A stretch of DNA of 21,777 nucleotides, taken from NCBI GenBank assembly GCA_025526915.1, contig JAHLKH010000308.1:1-21777 (forward strand), in the 5' to 3' direction. The notes below the pieces were generated by a model. That model was not told where the DNA came from and ran no database searches. It was given only the letters and a program-made list of their open reading frames with translations. Positions 1 to 6,667 of the stretch are shown here, one piece after another. Both the position numbers and the translations under genes were made by a program. This DNA comes from Entophlyctis helioformis (taxonomy: Eukaryota > Chytridiomycota > Chytridiomycetes > Chytridiales > Chytriomycetaceae). The number at the start of each line of letters is the position of its first letter. Positions within the stretch are counted from its first letter, which is position 1.

Positions 1-2
1 AA

Positions 3-29
3 CAGCAGCAGCAGCAGCAGCAGCAGCAG
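3..29. repeat. (CAG)9 microsatellite
   Basis: There are nine perfect CAG units (CTG on the minus strand). If the donor at 47-42 of the SDR-like gene is right, the repeat lies just inside its second intron. If that intron is not used, it would encode a leucine run. Confidence 0.9.
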
Positions 30-47
30 AGTTTGTCTTGTGCTAAC

Positions 48-317
48 CTTTTGGCACACAATGCTGCCCTTGTCGACTGCCTTCTGCACAGCTGCAGGTA
101 GTTGTACCGGAAAGCGGATGTCGAGCAGACGCACTTGCATGTCCATGTCTCGGACAACGGCCAGTCCAAGGCGCATGCCAAAGAACCTGCCAGCGCAGAG
201 CAGCAGCGTTGTAAGCCGGCGCCTGCCTGTTCAGGTGCATACGAAGCAAGCAAGAGTCCAGCCTCACCCGCCGCCGCCTGTGATGGCAGCCACCTTCTTT
301 GGTGAACAGACGGTCAT
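48..317 (-). CDS. Extended SDR / 3-beta-HSD-like NAD(P)-dependent enzyme, 5' part only (two exons)
   Basis: This is a partial gene that leaves the left edge. Exon 1 runs 317 to 268 and starts at the ATG at 317-315. A phase-2 intron at 267-187 (81 nt) begins GTGAGG, has a CTTAC branch-like site and ends GGCAG. Exon 2 runs 186 to about 48 and is followed by a possible donor GTTAGC. The two exons join exactly to 63 codons. The product has a beta strand (KKVAAIT), then the glycine-rich nucleotide loop TGGGGFFGMRLG, then a second strand ending LLDIRFP, where an acidic residue selects the adenosine ribose. This TGGxGxxG Rossmann start, with FFG followed by RLG, resembles the SDR42E / 3-beta-hydroxysteroid dehydrogenase / sterol-4-carboxylate decarboxylase group of extended SDRs. 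The substrate cannot be assigned because the catalytic YxxxK lies outside the window. The start codon is only 63 bp downstream of the ankyrin gene's stop on the same strand, so its promoter must be very short or overlap that gene. Confidence 0.72.
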
Positions 318-380
318 TGCGATCTTGGGCAATCTCAATGAAACGGCCGATGGATGTATTTGGGAAGATGATGAAAGGGC

Positions 381-1712
381 CTACCCTGCAGCAAGAAGAC
401 GATCAATGGCCGTCTTGTTGCCATAGTCGATGGCTTCGTCAAGCAGCATCTGCCGTGCCTGCGGCGTCAGACTCTTGACCAGCACACGCGCCATCTCGTC
501 TGTGGCGGCATCCGCAACCGCATGATACGTGAACCGCTCGGTGCGGTTGGCAAGCAGCCACTCGACCACAGCCGCATGGCCGTTCTTGGCCGCCTCGTCG
601 ACGGCATCGGTCGTGCATCCCTCGGTCCTGTGCGCGTGAAGCCACTGGACCACATGCAGATGGCCGTTCATGGCCGCATCGTTCATGGCTGCGACCGTGC
701 ATCCCTCTGCGCGGTTCGCATGCAACCACTGCACCACTGCCAGATGGCCCTCCTGTGCCGCCCAGTCCATGACGGCCGGCGTCCATTCGACCGTGTCTGC
801 ATCAGTGTGCGCATGCAGCCACTGCACCAGATCCAGACGGCCGCTGGATGCCGCCCACTCCACCGTGTCGGACGTGCACACTGCCGACGAGCCCGCCGAC
901 AGGATCAGCTGCACCATGGCCAGATTGCCCTTGCTGGCCGCATAGTCCAGCGCGCACACGTCGCCGTTGTTCCAGTTGACCTGGTCAATGTGCTCGACCT
1001 CGACCAGGTTGGTGTCCAGCATGTGTTTGAGGAATGCCACATGGCCGCCCTTGAGCGCTGTGCTGGCGAGATCCGACGGATGGCCCAGAGGAACACAGTC
1101 GAACCACTCGTTGCGCATCGGCACGCTCGACACCGTCTGCCGGGTCGGCGGGTCGGCAAAGCGCTGCCACAGCCGGCCGTACATGTCGCGGCTCGTGACG
1201 TGGGCAATGTCGTCGGCAGACAGAGCGGCGTCCGGCAGCAGCGCCAGATCGCCTCGCCAGTCTTGCTTGAACGCGTCCACAAACAGCGACCGCTTGGTGG
1301 TGTCGGAGAGGCCGTCGACTGGGCCAAGACGGCGGCAGAGGAAGCGGGTCAGAGGGCCGGCTTGGTCGAGGATCTTGTCCTGCAGCTCGCCCGGATAGAG
1401 ATCCCACAGGCTGGTTGCCTTGATACGCCGCAGCGACTGCAGCCGGGCCATCTCCTGGCACCTTGGCCGCCGGACGGCTGCTGCTGTTGCTGTCGTCGTC
1501 GACAAAGTGGATGCAGCCATGTGTGCGTTGACGAGCACTTGCAGGCAGCGCAGCAGGTCGGGCCGGCCAGCGCTGCTGAGCAATGAAACCATGTCTGCCA
1601 CCTGGCCGTCCAGTGCTGTTGGTTCTGCTGCCTGTGTTGCCTGTGTTGCCTTGTGTGGCAGCTCGGTGACGGTGAAGCCAGCCCGTCGTCGCTTGGCTGG
1701 TCTGCCTGGCAT
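381..1712 (-). CDS. Ankyrin-repeat protein with F-box-like N-terminal segment
   Basis: An intact 443-residue frame ends in TAG at 383-381. It begins with a basic stretch (PAKRRR, residues 5-10, possibly a nuclear signal) and a low-complexity region. At about 102-130 is the segment SLWDLYPGELQDKILDQAG, which looks like the first helix of an F-box. From about residue 215 to 430 there are ankyrin-type units of about 33 residues, recognisable by repeated cores such as GHLAVVQWLHANRAEGCT and GHAAVVEWLLANRTERFT. Ankyrin arrays bind proteins. With an F-box-like start, a substrate-adaptor role for a Skp1-Cullin ubiquitin ligase is possible, but that is inference. Near-identical WLHANRTEGCT-type repeats occur, to my recollection, in large expanded families in rhizophydialean chytrids. 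I see no intron. The gene is divergent from the lactonase-like gene across a 560-bp spacer and lies 63 bp upstream of the SDR-like gene. Confidence 0.85.
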   Translation of the reverse strand: MPGRPAKRRRAGFTVTELPHKATQATQAAEPTALDGQVADMVSLLSSAGRPDLLRCLQVLVNAHMAASTLSTTTATAAAVRRPRCQEMARLQSLRRIKATSLWDLYPGELQDKILDQAGPLTRFLCRRLGPVDGLSDTTKRSLFVDAFKQDWRGDLALLPDAALSADDIAHVTSRDMYGRLWQRFADPPTRQTVSSVPMRNEWFDCVPLGHPSDLASTALKGGHVAFLKHMLDTNLVEVEHIDQVNWNNGDVCALDYAASKGNLAMVQLILSAGSSAVCTSDTVEWAASSGRLDLVQWLHAHTDADTVEWTPAVMDWAAQEGHLAVVQWLHANRAEGCTVAAMNDAAMNGHLHVVQWLHAHRTEGCTTDAVDEAAKNGHAAVVEWLLANRTERFTYHAVADAATDEMARVLVKSLTPQARQMLLDEAIDYGNKTAIDRLLAAG

Positions 1713-1790
1713 CTTGTGCTGTTGGTGGGCAAGCAGCCGTCATTGCTCGCTGCTGCTGGTCGACTGGCAGATCGTGCAGTGCCTTGCATG

Positions 1791-1791
1791 G

Positions 1792-1830
<39 letters not shown>
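1791..1830. repeat. (GCAG)10 tetranucleotide microsatellite
   Basis: There are ten uninterrupted GCAG units in the spacer (1713-2272) between the divergent ankyrin and lactonase-like genes, about 80 bp upstream of the ankyrin start. It would lie in the ankyrin gene's 5' leader or promoter. Apart from this repeat, the TATA box and the (AC)n tract, I see no gene in the 560-bp spacer. The open frames that cross it owe their length to the repeats. Confidence 0.9.
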
Positions 1831-2126
1831 CGAGATCCCTCTGCTACCCGAGCCTGCGAACCGAGGAGCCACCTGCTCTGCCAGCCCTCGATCGTTGGTA
1901 AGCACAGGTGGCGAGGTGGCGAGGTGGCCGGTGGCATGGTTGGTGAAGTGGCGAGGAGGCACGTGTGGACGCGGCCAGAGTCCGGAAGGGAGCGTTGCAC
2001 ACGAGAGTTGTACAGGAGAGTGGCACACGAGAGGCTGCGGGCGACTCGGCCCGGTTGCCAAGGGCCACATGCAAGGGAGCGCCGTGTTGTGCCCAGAGGC
2101 GTGGGGGGCCGGTGACTGATCCGCAA

Positions 2127-2133
2127 TATAAAA
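2127..2133 (+). promoter_or_regulatory. TATA box of the lactonase-like gene
   Basis: TATAAAA sits about 140 bp upstream of the ATG at 2273. With transcription starting about 30 bp downstream, the leader would be about 110 nt and would contain the whole (AC)n tract. It is the best TATA match in the divergent spacer and has the right orientation for the plus-strand gene. Confidence 0.6.
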
Positions 2134-2189
2134 GGCTGCCACAGCCACACCAAACAGCCAGCAACCAGCAGCTCCTGCACATCCCACTT

Positions 2190-2191
<2 letters not shown>

Positions 2192-2250
<59 letters not shown>

Positions 2251-2258
2251 ACACACAC
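2192..2258. repeat. (AC)29 microsatellite in the 5' leader
   Basis: There are 29 perfect AC units from 2192 to 2249, then one extra C and a shorter CA run to 2258. The tract lies between the TATA box and the start codon of the secreted lactonase-like gene, ending 14 nt before the ATG, so it should be transcribed. Alternating purine-pyrimidine tracts of this length can adopt Z-DNA and are very prone to length variation. Confidence 0.95.
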
Positions 2259-2272
2259 TTCTCCCTCCAGCC

Positions 2273-3597
2273 ATGCTCTCCTCGCTCTCGTCTGTCGCAA
2301 GCATCGCTGCCGTGGCTCTCACTGCCGCATGCGCGTTTCAGGCTCCTGCCGTCTCGGCTGCTCCCGTCGCTGCCCCCGTCGCTGCTGCCCGTGCCATCTA
2401 CTTCCTTGACAACGATCTCAAGGCCAGCTCGGTCGTTGCCGTTGCCGTCGATCCCGCCACCGGCAAGCTGCCCGCCAACCCCAAGAACTCCAAGCGGCCC
2501 AAGGGTGTCCGCCGCATTGCAACGGGCGGCCGCGGTGCCGTCGGCGTGTCGGGCGGCAAGCCAGTCGCCGTCGATCCGTTCTTCTCGCAGGGCCCCATCC
2601 AGGTCGGCGACGGCATGGTGTTTGCCGTCAACGCAGGTTCCAACACGCTGTCGCTGTTCAGCATCGACAGCACCAACCCCACGCATCTCAAGCGTGTCGG
2701 CAAGCCACAAAACACGCTCGGCGAGTTCCCTGTGAGCGTGACGTACTCGTCCAAGCTCAAGACCGCCTGCGTACTCAACGGCGGCGCTGTCAGCGGCATC
2801 GCCTGCTTTGCGGCCGATCCTCGCACCGGCCTGCGTTTGCTGCAGGATGCCTCGGGCAAGCCGTTCAAGCTGCGTACGCTCGCCGGTCTCAACCAGACCA
2901 CGCCGCCCGAAGGCCCGCTTGGCACGGCATCGCACATCTTCTTCAACCCGGCTGGCGACGCCGTGCACGCCACCGTCAAGAGCAACCCCGCGACCAAGAG
3001 CGCCGGCTTCCTTGCCACGCTCCCGTCGACATGGCGGCCAGCAACGCCAGTGCAGCCGGATGCACCGGTATGGGAGTGCGCTTTGCCGACAAGCCGATCC
3101 TCACCTCGCCCAACGGCACCATCGCGCTCTTTGGCAGTGCGTTTGCCGACGCAGCAGGCACCAAGCTGGTTGCCACGGACGCCGGCTTTGGCATCGCGTT
3201 CCTGGACGTGCCCAAGGCTGCATCGCTCGGTGAGGCCAAGCCCTCGTCGCTCACGGCCATCGACGGCCAGAAGGCAACGTGCTGGGTGGCGTTCTCCAAG
3301 GCTTCGCAGACGGCATTTGTGACGGACGTGGCTCGCGGCCGCATTGTCGAGGCATCGCCCAAGACTGGCAAGGTGGTTGCGGTGCACGACTTTGAGGGGC
3401 CGGCCAAGGGCAACCTGACGGGCATGATTGACCTGACGGTCGGCGGCGAGTTTGTGTATGCGCTTGCTCCGGGTCAAGGTGCCCTTCTTGCTGCACGCAT
3501 TGCCGGCGGTGCTGCCACACCAGACACTGCTGCAACCATGCAGATGATCACGGGCATTGCAAACGGTGCCAGTGCTGGCATGGCTGTGCTTGTCTGA
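2273..3597 (+). CDS. Secreted seven-bladed beta-propeller lactonase-like protein (one apparent frameshift)
   Basis: The start at 2273 opens with a signal peptide: a hydrophobic stretch (VASIAAVALTAACAF) and an Ala-rich cleavage region near residues 27-32. The body, with repeated strand motifs such as GDGMVFAVNAGSNTLSLFSI and GTASHIFFNPAGDAVHATV, resembles fungal extracellular proteins annotated as 3-carboxymuconate cyclase or 6-phosphogluconolactonase-like propellers. The substrate is unknown. The frame runs cleanly to about 3025, then switches to the frame ending in TGA at 3595-3597. Adding one base to the CCC at 3022-3024 gives a continuous 441-residue protein, within the usual size for the family. 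No GT-AG pair of usable length explains the switch, so it is either a consensus error or a real frameshift. TATA box, AC-rich leader and AATAAA support the limits. The protein probably acts outside the cell. Confidence 0.8.
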
Positions 3598-3607
3598 TGT
3601 GTCTTTC

Positions 3608-3613
3608 AATAAA
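3608..3613 (+). terminator. Polyadenylation signal AATAAA of the lactonase-like gene
   Basis: A canonical AATAAA begins 11 nt after the TGA stop of the lactonase-like gene, which implies a very short 3' UTR. Confidence 0.65.
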
Positions 3614-4230
3614 CGATGCTGTACACTGCACTCAAGGCATGCGTTTGTGCCGGCTGTTTCACTGCCGCGAGGATGGGAGATCTCGGCTGGTACCACGATG
3701 GCCGAGGCTGGAGAGTGTTGCATGGCCAAGTGGCGGAACTTTTACAGAGCAGACGCGTCTTGGTGCTCACAAGGACGGTGTGGTCAACGCGATGCATGGC
3801 AAGTGTGCGCGATCAGAGGACAGGGAGGGACGTCTTGATATTGCCAAGTGGCACCATGCCAGCCGCACAGAGGGACGCTCAACTCGTGCGATCGGCATTG
3901 TACCACGGAATCAGCCATTCAAGCAAGGGGATGGCAGTGATCCAGACGGCAGATGCATCGATTGAAGAGAGGTCTTTCAAGGTGAAGTCAAGGCCACAGA
4001 GACATGAATGGCATTGTGTTGATATGCCAGTTGTGCCACACCGCCAGACCCAGATGGCAGATCAACAAGTTTCACTCGCCCGTCTTCCCTTTCTGGTCGC
4101 TCTCTCGACGGCAATCGACACAAGACGGCCAGCGCACACTGCGTCAGCAAAAGAGCAGACCCAGTGCCGTCCAGATGGGACTGTGAGTGGCAGGAATGTC
4201 TCGAGATGCAAAACGGATGCCCAGCAGGGC
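3614..4230. other. Intergenic, no gene recognised
   Basis: This stretch of about 620 bp lies between the lactonase-like gene and the tRNA. Long frames here have no protein-like character, and one runs straight through the tRNA. The inverted decamer GCCAAGTGGC appears twice (3725-3734 and 3843-3852). I see no further RNA gene. Confidence 0.5.
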
Positions 4231-4234
4231 AAAA
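4231..4234 (-). terminator. RNA polymerase III termination tract (TTTT on the minus strand)
   Basis: Four T residues on the minus strand directly follow the tRNA-Val discriminator base. This is the usual Pol III stop signal. Confidence 0.75.
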
Positions 4235-4308
4235 TGGTTTCATCCGGGATCGAACCGGAGACCTCCTGTGTGTTAAACAGGTGTGATAACCGACTACACC
4301 ATGAAACC
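4235..4308 (-). tRNA. tRNA-Val: tRNA-Val (anticodon AAC)
   Basis: Read on the minus strand, the gene folds into a full cloverleaf. The seven-pair acceptor stem GGTTTCA/TGAAACC is perfect. The D arm contains TAGTCGGTTATCA. The anticodon stem CCTGT/ACAGG encloses the loop TTAACAC, with anticodon AAC at 4274-4272, and the T arm is CCGG-TTCGATC-CCGG. The discriminator is A (4235). There is no intron and no encoded CCA, as expected for a eukaryotic nuclear tRNA. The internal A and B boxes (GTGTAGTCGG and GGTTCGATCC) are intact. A34 would be edited to inosine to read GUU, GUC and GUA. The gene stands alone between two protein genes. Confidence 0.97.
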
Positions 4309-4639
4309 ACCTGTTGGTCGTTTTTCGGCTCCATCACACAGGAGCCAGAGGTACACAAAAATCGCACCGACCTTGTAACTGACTGTGATGCATCACGGCC
4401 TGGCTTGACGGTGCCGCTGTACCGCAGACACGCTGGAATGGTGGATGGCGTTGTGGTGCCAATGATCCGACCAGGCTGCGCGAATGCCGTATGGGCCAGC
4501 ATTCATGATCAGAAACACAGGCTCAGGCAGATCTGTGTGGTGGGATAGTACCCCTGCCTTCGGCATTGGCGCGCCATTGTGTCGCCTGTTGTGCCACCGC
4601 TTGGTGGAGGCGCACGGCGGCTATGCACAAGGTCACAAT
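4309..4639. other. Intergenic, no gene recognised
   Basis: These 331 bp hold the 5' flank of the tRNA and the 3' flank of the beta-ketoacyl synthase gene, both on the minus strand. I see no AATAAA for the synthase and no coding signal. Confidence 0.5.
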
Positions 4640-6195
4640 TCATTGCTCCTGCAGCTTGGAAAAACAGAGACTTGCGTTTGTTCCGCCAAACCCAAAGCTG
4701 TTGGTGATGGCTGCACGGACGCCTGCGCCAGACACTGTCCGTGCCTCGAGCGCAACATGGTCAACCGCGTCAAGCCCCGTGAGTGCTTCATCAACCTTGA
4801 CCAGATTGAGTGTCGGCGGCAGCACGTTGTTCTTGACAGCAAGGATTGTGAAGATCGCCTCGACAGCGCCAGCAGCGCCGAGCAGATGTCCAATGGCACC
4901 CTTGGTGGATGACACAGCAACGCGCGACGGGGCAGCAGATCCCGTGGGCGACCCGAACACAGACTGGATGGCGCGCGCTTCAGCCAGGTCGCCAAGATCG
5001 GTCGACGTCGCATGTGCATTGATGTAGTCGATCTGCGACGGCTCGAGGCCAGCAACCTCGAGAGCGCGACGCATGGCGCGCGCAGCACCGTTTCCGTCTG
5101 TTGGAGGTGCAGTGATATGGTGGGCGTCGCCGGACAGTCCGTATCCGCGCATCTCTGCGTAAACGTGTGCCCCACGCTTCACAGCGTGCTCGAGTTCCTG
5201 GTCCGATCAAGTGTGGCAGTCAGTCTGGCGTTCACACACGGCGATAAAGTGGCGGACAGCATACTTCGAGGACAACGACGCCAGAGCCTTCGCCCATGAC
5301 AAACCCGTCGCGTGAAGAGTCAAAGGGCCGAGACGCCTGGGACGGATCGTCGTTGAACTTGGTTGCGAGTGATCTTGCCTTGGCGAAGCCAGCCATCGCG
5401 AGTGGAGACACGGACGCCTCGGCACCGCCGGCCACCATGACGTCGGCATCGCCGTACTGGATGAACCGCATGGCATCGCCGATGGCGTGTGCGCCAGTTG
5501 TGCAGGCCGTCGATGCCGCGTGGTTGGGGCCTTTGAATCCGTGGGTGATGCTGATGTGGCCAGCGGCCATGTTGATCAGCAGTCGAGGAACGAGGTACGG
5601 CGACACCTTGCGCGGGCCGTGTGCGGTGTAGGCTTGTGCTGTTGTGACGAGATCGTCCATGCACCCGATGCCCGAGCCGACACACACGCCCTGTCCGGAG
5701 TGATGCGATGCGATGCAATGCGCCGGCGGGTCAGCAGGCTGTTGCGGTGCAGGCCGTGCGGGAAGGCGGCACTCACCGTGCGCTCGAGGTCGGCTTCGAG
5801 CGTCGGAGCCCACTTGGCGTCGGCCAGCGCTTGGCGAGCGGCGTGCATGGCGTACAGCATGAACGGCGACATCTGGCGGGCGTGCAGGCCATGTCAGCCG
5901 AATGCGCATCTGCCACGGCCACGCCTGCACCGGCCAGACCCACCGCTTTTGAAGCGCCGTCGAGGGCAAACGGCACGACGCCGTCGGCAAGATCAGGCGA
6001 GCCTGCGTGCGGAACGAGCGCAGCGACCTGTGCGGGGATGGCGTCGTAGGAGAAGCCCGTGGCAGCGTGCGTGCGGCCCTTGAGCGACACGATGCCGCCG
6101 TGGCCCGCCAGCAGGCGCTGCCACACCGAGGCGACGCTGCAGCCCAGCGGCGTGACGAGGCCAAGCCCGGTAACAACGACTCTGCGACGCGACAT
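4640..6195 (-). CDS. CEM1: Mitochondrial 3-oxoacyl-[acyl-carrier-protein] synthase (type II KAS), four exons
   Basis: Exons are 6195-5944, 5872-5777, 5690-5265 and 5197-4640. The introns are 71 nt (GTGGGT...CCAG), 86 nt (GTGAGT...ACAG) and 67 nt (GTATGC...CCAG), all phase 0. They join to 443 residues plus TGA, a normal length for FabF/OXSM/Cem1. The start [16 protein letters not shown] is the thiolase-fold N-terminus. The nucleophile Cys is in [10 protein letters not shown] (about residue 179). The two catalytic His are in [11 protein letters not shown] (about 320) and [15 protein letters not shown] (about 362), with the supporting Lys at about 357; the C-terminal loop [11 protein letters not shown] is present. 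The enzyme condenses malonyl-ACP with acyl-ACP in mitochondrial type II fatty acid synthesis, which supplies the lipoic acid precursor. There is no N-terminal presequence: the ATG opens directly on the domain, as I recall for yeast Cem1. A CCTT-rich tract lies just upstream of the start. Confidence 0.93.
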
Positions 6196-6667
6196 TGCCG
6201 GAATCAGTCAAGAAGGAAGGAAGGAAGGAAGCTGCCGAGAGCCAAGAAGGAAGCTGCCAGGGCGTGGCTCGCGGCTGTGGCTAGCGGCTGTGACTCAATG
6301 GCTGCTCAGCAGGTGCACCGGCCACTGCCGTAAACACAGGCCACGGCGGTGGCTATTTCGGGCACTGCTTCAGGCGCGTGCAGTGGCACCAGCAAAAACT
6401 TGCTCTCAGGAAAACCTGCCGTCTGACACAGCGCAGGGCCGCCCGTGTCAGAGGTTGCGGCTGTCCGCCCGGCCGCCCGCATGCCCATTTCAAGCCGGCC
6501 GCCCGCTGCTGCTGCTTCCCCATTTGCGCCGTTGTGCTCCATAGACACCCAAAGGTCCGTTTGGCTGGTGCACGCCTGTGGCTTCGTGGCTTTGACTGAT
6601 TGCGCCTCCAGCCAGGCAGCCAGGCTGACCAGCAGACAAACCAACAGACAGACCACCATCCGACCTC
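6196..6667. other. Divergent intergenic region between the ketoacyl synthase and the class-V aminotransferase-like gene
   Basis: This 472-bp spacer must hold both promoters and leaders. It contains a GGAA-rich run next to the synthase start and several short CAGRC/CCAG clusters just before the plus-strand ATG. No TATA box stands out and no ORF is protein-like. Confidence 0.5.
6213..6231. repeat. (AAGG) microsatellite, almost five units
   Basis: AAGG repeats start 18 nt upstream of the synthase ATG. On the transcribed minus strand this is a CCTT polypyrimidine tract, a common core-promoter or leader element in fungi. It could also be the pyrimidine tract of an unrecognised upstream intron, though no AG directly precedes the ATG. 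Confidence 0.75.

Noticed and set aside
985..2322. 445-residue minus-strand ORF covering the divergent spacer
   Set aside because: Its length comes from the AC and GCAG repeats, and it overlaps the ankyrin frame out of register.
2398..3729. 443-residue minus-strand ORF
   Set aside because: It is antisense to the lactonase-like gene and shows no protein features of its own.
3616..4548. 310-residue open frame on the plus strand
   Set aside because: It runs through the tRNA-Val gene, has no domain-like or biased composition, and starts within the 3' end of the lactonase-like gene.
5873..5943. Apparent frameshift in the beta-ketoacyl synthase gene
   Set aside because: A 71-nt phase-0 intron (GTGGGT donor, CTGAC branch, CCAG acceptor) restores the family sequence exactly, so no indel is needed.
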